64,000 bases of DNA from Streptomyces lydicus (GCF_000717345.1 NZ_JNZA01000001.1:62001-126000), one strand, 5' to 3'. Positions 1 through 8,938 are shown, numbered from the stretch's first letter. Notes: generated by a model not told the origin, from the sequence alone. A program made the numbers and translations.

Positions 1-274
1 CGACGTTCTTCTTCTTGGCCTCCTCGTACAGCTGGTCCTTCGTGGGGCCCTGAGCCCCGCGGTGGGAACGCTCGCCGCCGCGCTGTGACGCGGACTTGGG
101 GTCGCGCAACGACGTCCTGCTCGACGACTTGGCCTCGCCGGAGCGGGCGCGTTCCTTGTTGACGGTGCGCGCGGCGATCTCCTTCGCACGCTTCTCGGAG
201 GTACCGCGCTCCTCGGCCTGTTCCTTGATGTGCTCGTACTGTCGCTCGCGTTTCTTGCTCGAACCCGCAGGCAT
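1..274 (-). CDS. plasmid-stabilization-like small basic protein, partial
   Basis: The gene runs off the left edge of the window, so only the first 91 codons are visible. They start at ATG (274) and read MPAGSSKKRERQYEHIKEQ, continuing as a strongly charged, Lys/Arg/Glu-rich chain. A KRAKEIAARTVNKERARSGE helix lies at about residues 28-47, and KDQLYEEAKKKNV lies at the cut end. Small proteins of this kind are common in Streptomyces and usually carry the name plasmid stabilization protein; their real function is unknown to me. No membrane segment or signal is present. The family assignment rests on the recognisable N-terminal pattern only. Confidence 0.7.
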   Translation of the reverse strand, partial: MPAGSSKKRERQYEHIKEQAEERGTSEKRAKEIAARTVNKERARSGEAKSSSRTSLRDPKSASQRGGERSHRGAQGPTKDQLYEEAKKKNV

Positions 275-449
275 CAGGCAACTCCTTGATCGAGAGGGGA
301 CGGATGAGGTGTTCCGCCGCGCGGCTGCCCGGCAGCCGGCGCCTCCGCGGGACGCAGGAGGCACTTACCAGTCCACGCCCTACGGGCGCCCGGCGCGACA
401 CGGGAGAGCCGACCAGGTCTGGACGGCACGCGGGGAGCCGGGGGAGCGG

Positions 450-1019
450 TCAGGGAGCCGTCTCGGTGAGCGCTGCCTCGATCGCCTTCAGGAAGTCCTC
501 CAGGTCGTCGGGCGTGCGCGAGGTGACGAGCGTCCAGCCATTCGAGTGGTCACTGACGGCGGACTCGTCCACCCAGTGGCCCCCGGCATTGCGGATGTCG
601 GTCCGCAGCGACGGATAGGAGGTCAGCGTCTTGCCCTTGACGACGTCCGCCTCGACCAGGCCCCACGGGCCGTGGCAGATCGCCGCGACCGGGCGGTGCG
701 CGGAGGGGAAGGCGCGGACGAGGGCGACGGCCTTGTCCTGAAGCCGCAGCGCGTCCGCGTTCAGCGTGCCTCCCGGCAGCACCAGCACGTCGTACGCGGA
801 CGCGTCGACGTCGTCCAGCGTCCGGTCCGGGCTGACCTTCTGACCGGGGTCCTTGTCGCCGACGAGGGTCTGGATCGGGTCGGCGGTCACCGCGGCGATC
901 TGCACCTCGGCGCCGGCGTCCCGCAGATGCTGCACCGGGACGAGAAGTTCGTCCTGTTCCACTCCGTAGTTGGCCACCACGACCAGAGCGGAGCGACCGC
1001 TCAGCTTGCTGTCAGCCAT
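450..1019 (-). CDS. DJ-1/PfpI family type 1 glutamine amidotransferase-like protein
   Basis: This 189-residue protein has the DJ-1/PfpI flavodoxin-like fold. An N-terminal strand (SALVVVANYGVEQDELLVPV) is followed by DVLVLPGG at about 93-100. The nucleophile elbow AAICHGPW at about 128-135 supplies the reactive Cys and the adjacent His. Length and motif order fit Pfp1/YhbO-type proteins, which are linked to stress, deglycase or protease activity. The ATG at 1019 is preferred because the long upstream extension of this frame is the shadow of gnd. The gene stands alone, in the same direction as gnd but beyond that gene's terminator. A cytosolic stress role is an inference from the family. Confidence 0.9.
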   Translation of the reverse strand: MADSKLSGRSALVVVANYGVEQDELLVPVQHLRDAGAEVQIAAVTADPIQTLVGDKDPGQKVSPDRTLDDVDASAYDVLVLPGGTLNADALRLQDKAVALVRAFPSAHRPVAAICHGPWGLVEADVVKGKTLTSYPSLRTDIRNAGGHWVDESAVSDHSNGWTLVTSRTPDDLEDFLKAIEAALTETAP

Positions 1020-1177
1020 GCTTTCTCCTCTTCTCCTGCAGGTCCGCGGGCCGGCCCGGGTGCGGACGGCGTCTGTCTCCGCGGCTGCCCACAGCGCGGC
1101 ACGCCATGCACCGGGCCGCCGGCCCTGGCTCCAGTCCACCCGGAGACACGGCCGCGCGCGACACGACCGGGCCGATG

Positions 1178-1218
1178 GTGCCGGTGCGGGAGCGCGCGGG
1201 CCGCTCCCGCACCGGCAC
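1178..1218 (-). terminator. strong hairpin terminator downstream of gnd
   Basis: A perfect 17-bp stem (1178-1194 pairing with 1202-1218) encloses a 7-nt loop. It begins 37 nt past the gnd stop codon. There is no T-run, as is usual in Streptomyces. It should separate gnd from the PfpI-like gene. Confidence 0.75.
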
Positions 1219-1254
1219 GCCGTACCACCGCCGGCAGGCGTCGTCAGGCCGGCG

Positions 1255-2694
1255 TCAGGCGGAGACCTCGGGCCGGTCGTGCTCCGCCCAGCGGGTGTGG
1301 AAGCTGCCCTCGCGGTCGGTCCGGCGGTAGGTGTGGGCGCCGAAGAAGTCCCGCTGCCCTTGGGTGAGGGCCGCCGGCAGCCGTTCGGCGCGCAGCGAGT
1401 CGTAGTAGGCCAGCGCGGCGGAGAAGGCGGGGGCCGGGATGCCGTGGTGCGCGGCGGTGGCCACCACCTCGCGCCAGCTCTGCTGGGCACCGCCGATCTC
1501 CTGGCCGAACTCCTTGTCGGACAGCAGGCTGACGAGGCCGGGGTCGGCGGCGTAGGCCGCGCGGATGCGGTCGAGGAACGCGGCGCGGATGATGCAGCCG
1601 CCGCGCCAGATCGCGGCGATCGCGCCGGGGTCGATGTCCCAGTTGTACTCGGCGCTGCCATCCATGATCATCTTCCAGCCCTGGTCGTAGGCGATGATCT
1701 TCGACGCGTACAGGGCCTGCTCGACATGGGCGGTGAAGGTTTCCGCCTCGTGGGCGGACAGCGGCCGGGCACCGGCTCCCGGCAGGTCGCGGTAGGCGGC
1801 CCGCAGGTCGGTGTGTCCCGACGAGGAGCGGGCGAAGACCGCCTGGGCGATGGCGCTGACCGGGACGCCGAGGTCGAGGGCGAGCTGTACGGTCCAGCGT
1901 CCGGTGCCCTTCTGTTCGGCCTGGTCCTGGACGACGTCGACGAAGGGTTTGCCGGTGGCGGCGTCGGTGTGGGCGAGCACCTCGGCGGTGATCTCGATCA
2001 GATATGAGTCCAGGCGGCCGGTGTTCCAGCGGCGGAAGATCTCGGCGATCTGCGTCGGGTGGTAGCCACCCACCTGCCGCAGCAGGTCGTACGCCTCGCC
2101 GATGAGCTGCATGTCGGCGTACTCGATGCCGTTGTGCACCATCTTGACGAAGTGTCCGGCCCCGTCCGGCCCGATGTGGGTGCAGCAGGGCTGACGGTCC
2201 ACCTTGGCGCTGATCGTCTCCAGCATCGGGCCGAGCGAGGCGTAGGACTCGGCCGAGCCGCCGGGCATGATCGAGGGCCCGTGCAGCGCACCCTCCTCAC
2301 CGCCGGAGACGCCGGTGCCGACGAAGTGGACGCCCCGCTCGCGCAGGGCGCGTTCGCGGCGGCGGGTGTCGGCGAAGTGGGCGTTCCCGCCGTCGATGAT
2401 CATGTCGCCGGGCTCCAGCAAGGGGGCGAACTCCTCGATCACCGTGTCGGTCGGATCGCCGGCCTTCACCATGATCATCAATCGTCTGGGGCGCTCCAGG
2501 GCGGCGACGAACTCCTCGGGCCGCTCGGTGGCCACGAAGTTTCCCTCGTGCCCGAACTCCGCGATGAGGTCATGGGTCCGGCTGGGCGTGCGGTTGTGCA
2601 GAGCCACGGTGTAGCCGTTGCGGGCGAAGTTGCGGGCCAGGTTGCGGCCCATCACCGCGAGCCCGGTGACACCGATCTGTGCGGTGGCGGCCAT
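1255..2694 (-). CDS. gnd: 6-phosphogluconate dehydrogenase, NADP-dependent, decarboxylating
   Basis: The enzyme oxidises and decarboxylates 6-phosphogluconate to ribulose 5-phosphate, producing NADPH in the pentose phosphate pathway. The 479-residue product has the full length of the long (about 470-480 aa) form. The nucleotide-binding motif GLAVMG is at 11-16, and HNRT at 33-36 carries the Arg that selects NADP. IIDGGNAHFADT and GTGVSGGEEGA follow, then the signature GHFVKMVHNGIEYADMQ with the catalytic Lys. The C-terminus keeps DFFGAHTYRRTDREG, typical of the substrate-binding tail. The ATG at 2694 follows GGGAG and starts right at the Rossmann strand, so the upstream extension of the frame is rejected. 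It is a single-gene unit. Confidence 0.97.
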   Translation of the reverse strand: MAATAQIGVTGLAVMGRNLARNFARNGYTVALHNRTPSRTHDLIAEFGHEGNFVATERPEEFVAALERPRRLMIMVKAGDPTDTVIEEFAPLLEPGDMIIDGGNAHFADTRRRERALRERGVHFVGTGVSGGEEGALHGPSIMPGGSAESYASLGPMLETISAKVDRQPCCTHIGPDGAGHFVKMVHNGIEYADMQLIGEAYDLLRQVGGYHPTQIAEIFRRWNTGRLDSYLIEITAEVLAHTDAATGKPFVDVVQDQAEQKGTGRWTVQLALDLGVPVSAIAQAVFARSSSGHTDLRAAYRDLPGAGARPLSAHEAETFTAHVEQALYASKIIAYDQGWKMIMDGSAEYNWDIDPGAIAAIWRGGCIIRAAFLDRIRAAYAADPGLVSLLSDKEFGQEIGGAQQSWREVVATAAHHGIPAPAFSAALAYYDSLRAERLPAALTQGQRDFFGAHTYRRTDREGSFHTRWAEHDRPEVSA

Positions 2695-2870
2695 ACGTAC
2701 TCCCGTTGGTGGGGCGGACTGTGACAACCGACTCCACCAGACGGAGCGTGGAGCCTGGTGGAGGCACACCCGGCGGTTCCCGGCGGACGGCGACCCGGAT
2801 ACGGGTGGCCCCGTCAGGACTGCCGCCGGCTTCCGGGAACTCCGCGGCCGGTCCGGCCGACTAGTGGGCT

Positions 2871-3560
2871 GTGGAACGGAGCACGGAGTGGTCAGGTCCC
2901 CTTGAGGGACGGCAGAGGGACGGTGCGGGCGGTCTCGAGGTGCGGCTGCGGCACGTGGTGTGCCGGCACGGGCGGCTGGAGGCGGTCCGCGGAGTCGATC
3001 TGGAGGTGCGGGCCGGTGAGCGGATCGCGCTGACCGGCACCAACGGATCGGGAAAGACGACGCTGTTGCGGGCGGTGCTCGGTCTGCACCGGCAGGCCGA
3101 CGGGGAGATCGTCGTCGGCGGCCGGGGCTGCCGCAGCGCCGCCGAATGGGCGTGGCGGCGGCGGGCGTGCGGATGGATTCCGCAACGGCCGGCCGCCGGC
3201 CGCTTCCCGCTGCTCGCGAGGGAGCTGCTGGCGAGCAGCGGTGACCTCGCCGAAGCGCGGCACGCGGCCGAGCGGCTGGGCGTGGGCGCCCTGACCGACC
3301 GGCCGGTGAGCAGCCTCTCGGGCGGCCAGTTGCAGCGGATGCACCTGGCGCGCGCGGTGGGCTGCGTGGCGGCCGGAGCGGGGGTGCTGCTCGCGGACGA
3401 GCCCACCGCCGCGCTGGACTTCGCCGGGCAGGAGGAGGCCGCGGAACTCCTCACCGCACTTCCGGTGACGCTGCTGGTGGTGACGCACGACCGGGCGATG
3501 GCCGGGCGCTGTGACCGGACGCTGGAGATGGCGGCCGGCCGGCTGCGGGAGGTCGCGTGA
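2871..3560 (+). CDS. metal (Zn/Mn type) ABC transporter, ATP-binding protein
   Basis: This is the ATPase of a three-gene importer that continues with the permease at 3557 and the lipoprotein at 4378. The 229-residue protein shows Walker A TGTNGSGKTT at about 56-65, the signature LSGGQLQRMHLARA at about 146-159, Walker B VLLADEPTAALD at about 170-181 and a switch His in VVTHDRA. Size and motif spacing fit ZnuC/MntB-type subunits. It overlaps the permease by GTGA (3557-3560), which indicates translational coupling. The start is GTG; a later in-frame GTG (codon 24) is also possible, since the extra N-terminus is not conserved-looking. No Zur or MntR gene lies beside it. Confidence 0.88.
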   Translation: MERSTEWSGPLEGRQRDGAGGLEVRLRHVVCRHGRLEAVRGVDLEVRAGERIALTGTNGSGKTTLLRAVLGLHRQADGEIVVGGRGCRSAAEWAWRRRACGWIPQRPAAGRFPLLARELLASSGDLAEARHAAERLGVGALTDRPVSSLSGGQLQRMHLARAVGCVAAGAGVLLADEPTAALDFAGQEEAAELLTALPVTLLVVTHDRAMAGRCDRTLEMAAGRLREVA

Positions 3561-4429
3561 GCGCCCTCGGGCAGGTCGGCGACCTGCTCCAGCTGGTCCC
3601 GGTGCAGCGTGCGGGGGCCGGGCTGGTGCTCGCCGCCCTCGGCCTGCCGGTGATCGGTGTGGTGATCGTCGGCCTGGACATCATGCCGGTGCGCTTCGCC
3701 ATGATGCATGTGGCACTGCTGGGCATCGCGGTGGGTCAACTCGTGGGTCTGGACCCGGTGTTGTGTGCGCTGGTGGCCTGTGCCCTGGCGGGCGCGGGGG
3801 TGGCCCCGCTGGCCCGTACGGCGGACGGCCTGTCGGGGGCGATGGGGCTGCTGATGAGCCTCGCGATCGCCGCCGCCCTGCTGATGCTGGCGCTGTCCGG
3901 GGTGAACGCCAACGGGGCGTTCGCGCTGCTGTGGGGCTCGATCCTGGCGGTGCGTCCGGCGGACCTCGTGGTGCTGGGCGCGCTGGCGGTGGCCGTACCG
4001 GCGCTGTTCGTCCGGCGGCGCCGCGATCTGGCGCTGCTGCTGCACGACCGGGAACTGGCGCTGTGCTCCGGCGTGGCGGTGCAGCGGCTGACCGTGGTGC
4101 TGCTGGTCCTGGTGGCGGTCGCGGTCGCCGGCGCCATCCGCCTGACGGGCGCGTTGCTGGTGGACGCGCTGACCCTGCTGCCGGCCCTGGCCGCCCGCCG
4201 CCTCGGCCGGTCGCTGGTGTCGATCACACTCTGGGCGGTCGGCATCGGCGTCGTCGTGAACGTCGTCGGCTTCCTGCTCGCGCTGGCCTGGGACCTGCCC
4301 CCCGGTCCGGTCCTCGTCCTCGCCGCGGGGGCCATCGCCCTTGCCGCTCATCTGATACCCGAACGGAGAACCTCATCATGGCGCACGTCCGCGTCCTCTT
4401 CCGCCCCGTCGCAGCCGTCACCGCACTGA
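3557..4429 (+). CDS. metal ABC transporter permease (ZnuB/MntC family)
   Basis: A 290-residue, highly hydrophobic ABC-3 family permease with roughly eight predicted membrane segments. The cytoplasmic loop near DLALLLHDRELALCSGV and the following segment GAIRLTGALLVDALTLLPALAARRL match the conserved region of ZnuB/TroC-type proteins. It starts with GTG overlapping the ATPase stop. The C-terminus is unusual: the frame stays open 52 nt into the lipoprotein gene, adding a polar Ser-rich tail (RRTSSWRTSASSSAPSQPSPH) after the last helix. The tail is probably dispensable. Metal specificity cannot be read from the sequence; zinc or manganese is the family expectation. Confidence 0.88.
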   Translation: MSALGQVGDLLQLVPVQRAGAGLVLAALGLPVIGVVIVGLDIMPVRFAMMHVALLGIAVGQLVGLDPVLCALVACALAGAGVAPLARTADGLSGAMGLLMSLAIAAALLMLALSGVNANGAFALLWGSILAVRPADLVVLGALAVAVPALFVRRRRDLALLLHDRELALCSGVAVQRLTVVLLVLVAVAVAGAIRLTGALLVDALTLLPALAARRLGRSLVSITLWAVGIGVVVNVVGFLLALAWDLPPGPVLVLAAGAIALAAHLIPERRTSSWRTSASSSAPSQPSPH

Positions 4430-5196
4430 GCGCCGGGCTGGCGCTGCTGACCGGCTGCGGCGGCAACGGCGGTACGGACACCTCGTCCGGCTCATCGCGG
4501 ACGGGCGCGTCGTCCGGTCCGGAGGTGGTCGCCACCTCCACCTGGGAGGCGGCGCTGGCGAAGGCCGCCGGGGCCAGGAACGTCCGCTACCTCGTCCCCG
4601 CGTCGATCCGGCACGCCCCCGACTACGACCTCAAGCCGTCCGACCTGACCGCGGTCGCGGGCGCCGACTACGTGCTCTACGCCTCCTTCGAGCCCTGGGC
4701 CGGCAAGATCAAGGAAGCGGTCGGCTCGCACGCGAAGCTGGTCGAGGTCAATCTGGACAACACACCCGCGGCGACCCGGGCCGAAGTGACCGCGCTCGGC
4801 AGGAAGTTCGGTACGGAGCGCGCCGCGGCCCGGTGGAACGCCACCTTCACGCGCGCGTGGGACACGCTCGCCCAGCAGGTGAAGGGCGCCTGGCCGGGCG
4901 GCAAGGCGCCGGCGGTGGCGTCGCAGAGGTTCACCACGTGGGCGGCCGAGCTGGCGGGCGCGAAGGTGGTCGGCACCTACGGCCCCGAAGCGGTCACCCC
5001 CGCCCAGCTGTCCGCACTGTCCGCGAAGAAGCCGAAGTTCGTGCTGGAGAACGAGAACATGTCGAGCGGGACCGTGCTGCCGGGCTCGGGGGCCGAGCAG
5101 CTGAACATCGTCAACTACCCGGGCCGGGACCTCGACCTGCTGGCGGTCTACCGCAAGGCGGCCGGGCAGATGGAGAAGGCGTTCTCCGGCTCCTGA
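4378..5196 (+). CDS. metal ABC transporter substrate-binding lipoprotein (ZnuA/TroA-like)
   Basis: The 272-residue extracellular binding component. The signal peptide ends in a lipobox, ALLTGCGG, with the acylated Cys at about residue 24, followed by a Gly/Ser/Thr linker. The mature part carries VVATSTWEAALAKAAGA, then VPASIRHAPDYDLKPSDLTAVAGADYVLY, which occupies the place where cluster A-I proteins have DPHxYEP and the first metal His. TWAAELAGAKVVGTYGPE and a short C-terminal lobe follow. There is no His-rich loop of the ZnuA type. The ATG at 4378 overlaps the permease end by 52 nt. It completes the importer, so a transition-metal uptake role is likely. Confidence 0.85.
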   Translation: MAHVRVLFRPVAAVTALSAGLALLTGCGGNGGTDTSSGSSRTGASSGPEVVATSTWEAALAKAAGARNVRYLVPASIRHAPDYDLKPSDLTAVAGADYVLYASFEPWAGKIKEAVGSHAKLVEVNLDNTPAATRAEVTALGRKFGTERAAARWNATFTRAWDTLAQQVKGAWPGGKAPAVASQRFTTWAAELAGAKVVGTYGPEAVTPAQLSALSAKKPKFVLENENMSSGTVLPGSGAEQLNIVNYPGRDLDLLAVYRKAAGQMEKAFSGS

Positions 5197-5211
5197 GCCG
5201 CCGGCGACGTG

Positions 5212-5251
5212 CACCCCGGGGAGGAGCTGCCGCGGCGGCCCCTCCCCGGTG
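5212..5251. terminator. terminator between convergent genes
   Basis: A 9-bp core stem, CCGGGGAGG against CCTCCCCGG, is extended by CACC/GGTG with a two-base bulge. It lies in the 70-nt gap between the end of the metal ABC operon and the end of the convergent ligase gene, so it can serve both. Confidence 0.55.
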
Positions 5252-5266
5252 GCGTGTCCGGCGGCG

Positions 5267-6991
5267 TCAGCCCGCCCGCACCTGGTCGGCGCTCACCTCG
5301 GCGGCGGCCCTCGCCCGCAGCGCGGCCCGGTCGGGCTTCCCCGCCGGGGTGAGCGGCAGCCCGTCGGTCACCAGGAGGACGTGCTCGGGATGCTTGCGGC
5401 GCTCCAGACCGCGGGTGTCCAGATGGGCGCACAAACCGGCAAGTTCCGGTGTGCGCCCGGGCCGCGGCACCACGCACGCGGCGAGCCTTTCGCCCATCAG
5501 CGGGTCCGGCACGCCGACGCACAGCACCTCGCGCACGTCCGGGTGGGAGGCGAGCTGACCCTCGACCTCGGCGGGGCTGATGTTCGCGCCGCCGCGGATC
5601 ACGATGTCCTTGAGGCGGCCGATGACACGCAGGGTTCCGGTGGCGTCCAGCATGCCGAGGTCGCCGGTACGGACCCAGCCGCCGGCCGTGCGGTAGCGCA
5701 TGTTCAGCTCGGGCGCGCCGACGTAGCACAGCGGGGTCATCGGGCCGCGCGCGAGGATCTCCCCGGCCTCCCCGCAAGCCGCCGCCGCACCGGGGGAACT
5801 GCCGCCCGGCAGCGGGGCGATGCGGATGTCGCACACGCCGGGATCGGGCCGGCCCACCGCGATGCCGGGACCGGCCTCCGAGCCGTCCTCGGCGGCCGCG
5901 CACGCGTCGAGGTCGCCGTGGCAGTTGACGCCGTCGGCCGAGCCGTAGAGGTTGACCACCGCGCAGCCGAAGGCCCGGCGGGCCTCTTCGCGGGTGGCCG
6001 CGTCGAGGGCCGCGCCGCCGAGTATCAAGGCGGTCGGCGCGGGGGGCGGGGCGGGCGCGTCCGCCAGCCGGTCGAGCATCATGCGCACCATGGTCGGCAC
6101 GCCCAGTACGTGGGTGGGCCGGTGGGCGCGGAGCGCGTCCAGGGCCGCGTCGGGTGTGAAACGGTCGAGGAGCACCAGGGTCCCGCCGTGCCGGGCGAGG
6201 GTGACGGCGGTGCCGTTGCTGCCGAACGCCGACGCGAGCGGCACCAGGAACAGACAGCGCGGCGGGGTGCCCGGCCGCAGCAGCGAGGCAAGGCCGTTGC
6301 CCCGGCCGCCGGCCAGCGCGTTGTGCGAGTACGCCACCATCTTGGGCTCGGCCTCCGACCCGGAGGAGACCAGTATCCGGGCGGCGGTATCGGGGCCGGG
6401 GCGGGCCGGTGTGAAGGCGGTCGCGTCGGTGCGCAGCAGCTCGGCCAGCGACGGACAGTGCGCCGGGACCGGGCCGGGGCCGGCCGCGATCACCGTGCGC
6501 AGCTCGGGCAGTTCGCCGGGAACCGCGGCCAGTGCGGCCAGCTCCCGCGCGGGCTCGGCGCCCCGGTGTTCGGCGAGGGCGATGACCGCCCGGGCCCCCG
6601 AGCGGCCGAGCAGCGAGCGGGCCTCCCGTCTGCCGCGTCCGACCGGGAAGGGCAGCACGACGGCGCCCAGCGCGGCCAGCGCGAGGTCGGCCGTCACCGC
6701 GTCCCTGCCGTTGGGCAGCGCCACGCCCACCACGTCACCGGGCCGGACGCCGTGCGCGTCCAGCCCGGCGGCCAGACATCGGGCCCGGTCGTCCAGTTCG
6801 GCGTAACTGACCTCGCCGGCCGCGTCGATCACCGCGGTGGCGCCCGGGGCGGCGATCCGGCGGGCCCGGAACAGCGCGTACAGGTCCAGATCGGGGCAGT
6901 GGCCGTCGGCGGCCCAGGCGCGCCGCAGCGCCGCGGGGACCAGATCGTGGAACGGGGCGGCGGCGGGCAGGGTGCGGGACGGGATCGTCAT
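5267..6991 (-). CDS. AMP-dependent acyl-CoA synthetase/ligase
   Basis: A 574-residue member of the ANL superfamily. It activates a carboxylic acid to acyl-AMP and transfers it to CoA or a carrier. The P-loop-like motif reads ILVSSGSEAEPKMVAYSHN, an ILVSSGS version of the usual TSGTTG box. NLYGSADGV is the A5 motif, GWVRTGDLGMLDATG the A7 motif, and VIGRLKDIVIRGGANISPAEVE the A8 hinge. LTPAGKPDRAAL carries the A10 Lys. The start ATG (6991) overlaps the stop of the upstream CoA-transferase by ATGA, so the two genes are co-translated. With the transferase and the divergent acyl-CoA dehydrogenase it forms an acyl-CoA activation/oxidation module. The substrate is unknown. Confidence 0.88.
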   Translation of the reverse strand: MTIPSRTLPAAAPFHDLVPAALRRAWAADGHCPDLDLYALFRARRIAAPGATAVIDAAGEVSYAELDDRARCLAAGLDAHGVRPGDVVGVALPNGRDAVTADLALAALGAVVLPFPVGRGRREARSLLGRSGARAVIALAEHRGAEPARELAALAAVPGELPELRTVIAAGPGPVPAHCPSLAELLRTDATAFTPARPGPDTAARILVSSGSEAEPKMVAYSHNALAGGRGNGLASLLRPGTPPRCLFLVPLASAFGSNGTAVTLARHGGTLVLLDRFTPDAALDALRAHRPTHVLGVPTMVRMMLDRLADAPAPPPAPTALILGGAALDAATREEARRAFGCAVVNLYGSADGVNCHGDLDACAAAEDGSEAGPGIAVGRPDPGVCDIRIAPLPGGSSPGAAAACGEAGEILARGPMTPLCYVGAPELNMRYRTAGGWVRTGDLGMLDATGTLRVIGRLKDIVIRGGANISPAEVEGQLASHPDVREVLCVGVPDPLMGERLAACVVPRPGRTPELAGLCAHLDTRGLERRKHPEHVLLVTDGLPLTPAGKPDRAALRARAAAEVSADQVRAG

Positions 6992-8790
6992 GCGAACCTC
7001 CAGGGCGAGGGAACAACGAGGGATGCGTGCGCGTCGCGGGTGAACACCCCGGCCAGCCGGGGGTCCGCCGGCAGCGCGCCGAGATCGGTGGTGACGACGG
7101 TGGCGGCCAGACCCCGTGCGCGCAGGGCCGCCACAGCCTGGTCCGACGTCAGCTCGCGCAGTCGCGCGGAGAGGGCGCGGGCCGCGTCCGCGGAGTCGTC
7201 GGCCGGGGCGAGCCACCCGTCGGCGGTCCGCAGCGGGCGGCGGAAACCGGCCGGGCGGCGCGGATCCCGGCCCGCCGCGGCCCGCCGCAGCGCGGGTGCG
7301 GTGAGCGTCTCCGCGGCACCGAGCAGGGACGACTCCACCTGTACGCCGTGACCGGTGCGCTCCCGCAGCAGCAGGCCGGCCAGTACCGCCTCCGCACCGA
7401 CCAGGCCACCGAGGACGTCGATCAGTGTCATCAACGAAGGCGCCGGCGGTTCGTCGGCGGGCCGGGCTGCCTCGCCGACGCCGGTGCGGGCCTGCACCAT
7501 GAAGTCGGTGCCCATCGGGGCGTCGGGCAGCCGGCCCGCCCAGCCGCTGGTGTACGTGTACACCAGACGCGGGTTGACCGCGCCGAGAGCGTCGGCACCC
7601 AGCCCGAACTGCTCCGCCTTGCCCGGGGCCCAGTTGTGCAGGAAGACGTCCGCGCCGGCGGCCAGCTCGCGCAACTCACCTTGTCCCGCAACGGACTTGA
7701 TGTCGATCTCCACGCTCCGCTTGCCCCGGTTGAGGGCGAGCCAGCGGGCGGAGACTCCCGAGGCGCACGGGGGCATCCCGCGCAGCGGGTCCCCGCCCGG
7801 CGGTTCGATCCGTACGACGTCGGCGCCGAGCAGCCCCAGCAGATGAGCGGCGAGCGGGGCCTGGATGCGGCGGCCGGCTTCGAGAACCGTCAGCCCCCGC
7901 AGCGGAAGGGTTCCGGCGGGCAGCGGGTCCGGCGCCGGCGGAACGCCCGCCCCGGCGTACGGAGTCAGCGTCCACGGCGCGGCGGCCGCTTCCCCCACCC
8001 TCCCGGAAAGCGCGTGCAGCGCGCACACCTCGGCCCCGGACGCGGCGGCGGCCTGCCGGACGCGCGCCCAGGACACCGCGCCGGCCGCCCGGTGCAGCGC
8101 CTCGGGCAGCGGCGCACAGGCCGTGGCGTAGCGGAACTGGAAGGCGGGCCAGCCGGCGCGGATCGGCTCCTCGGGCGCGCCGAGTTCGCGCCAGAACCGG
8201 GCCCACGGGCCGGGATCCAGTGCCTCCAGCTCGAATCGGGTGCCGCAGGAGGCGGTGAACGGCGGTCCGCCGGGTGCGGTGGGCACGGCCTCCGCCTCGG
8301 GGGCGTTCGCCGCCGCGGCGTACTGGGAGAGCGTCAGCAGCGCGGCCCGGTCGGCACCGGTGGCGACCTCACCGGCCCCGCCGCCGCCCCGCGCCCGGCC
8401 CAGCAGCCCGGCGAGCAGCCCCTGCACGGTGAGGACCGCCGCACAGGTGGCGGCGTAGTCGACGGCGAGGCCACGCGGTACGGCGTCGCGTCTCCCGTGG
8501 ACGTGCATCATCCCGGTGGCCGCCTGGACCGTCGCCTCATCGGAGGCGTCCGCGTCCGGCAGCACATCGGCCCAGGCGGTGTGCGCGGTGATCTCGCCCG
8601 GCCCGGGGCCGGCCACGGCGACGCGGGCCGGACCGGTCCGCCCGGCCGGCGCCTCCGCCGCCCGCGCGCCGAGCGCCCTCAGGTGGGCGAGCGCCGGCGC
8701 GGTGAGTGCGGCCGGGCCCGCGACCCGTACGTCCACCTCCTCCAGTGGCCCGGTCGTACCGATGACGGTGGGGCTCCCCACGGCATGCAC
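6988..8790 (-). CDS. CaiB/BaiF (class III) CoA-transferase, two-domain form
   Basis: At 600 residues this is about 200 longer than a normal class III CoA-transferase. The C-terminal 400 residues are canonical: LRGLTVLEAGRRIQAPLAAHLLGLLGADVVRIEPPGGDPLRG, then the conserved RWLALNRGKRSVEIDIKS, DVFLHNWAPG and LIDVLGG. The catalytic Asp region around YTYTSGWAGRLPDAPMGTDFMVQA is present. The N-terminal 200 residues look like a degenerate second copy, with ATGMMHVHGR and DYAATCAAVLTVQGLLAGLLGRARG where the paralogue has its substrate loop and helix. The GTG at 8790 is chosen for its GGAGAGGA ribosome site. The gene is divergent from the acyl-CoA dehydrogenase. Confidence 0.85.
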   Translation of the reverse strand: MHAVGSPTVIGTTGPLEEVDVRVAGPAALTAPALAHLRALGARAAEAPAGRTGPARVAVAGPGPGEITAHTAWADVLPDADASDEATVQAATGMMHVHGRRDAVPRGLAVDYAATCAAVLTVQGLLAGLLGRARGGGGAGEVATGADRAALLTLSQYAAAANAPEAEAVPTAPGGPPFTASCGTRFELEALDPGPWARFWRELGAPEEPIRAGWPAFQFRYATACAPLPEALHRAAGAVSWARVRQAAAASGAEVCALHALSGRVGEAAAAPWTLTPYAGAGVPPAPDPLPAGTLPLRGLTVLEAGRRIQAPLAAHLLGLLGADVVRIEPPGGDPLRGMPPCASGVSARWLALNRGKRSVEIDIKSVAGQGELRELAAGADVFLHNWAPGKAEQFGLGADALGAVNPRLVYTYTSGWAGRLPDAPMGTDFMVQARTGVGEAARPADEPPAPSLMTLIDVLGGLVGAEAVLAGLLLRERTGHGVQVESSLLGAAETLTAPALRRAAAGRDPRRPAGFRRPLRTADGWLAPADDSADAARALSARLRELTSDQAVAALRARGLAATVVTTDLGALPADPRLAGVFTRDAHASLVVPSPWRFA

Positions 8791-8938
8791 GGCATTCCTC
8801 TCCGGCGGCGGCAGGGCGCCGCGTCTCTCGCACGGACGTGGACGTACGGGAACCGGACGGCGCTCGCGGCCGACCAACTCCACGGCCAGTAAGTCGGAGC
8901 GTCGGTTCACCGGGTTCCCGGTGAACACGGAGGAAGCC

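Noticed and set aside
322..338. CGGCTGCC/GGCAGCCG hairpin considered as a terminator of the PfpI-like gene
   Set aside because: The stem is only seven pairs once a three-base loop is allowed, and it sits more than 100 nt past the stop.
96..1367. 423-codon plus-strand frame at the left end
   Set aside because: It runs opposite the PfpI-like gene and has no recognisable domain.
2861..4351. 496-codon minus-strand frame opposite the metal ABC operon
   Set aside because: Composition is Gln/Arg/His-rich shadow sequence with no motif; the plus strand encodes clear ABC components.
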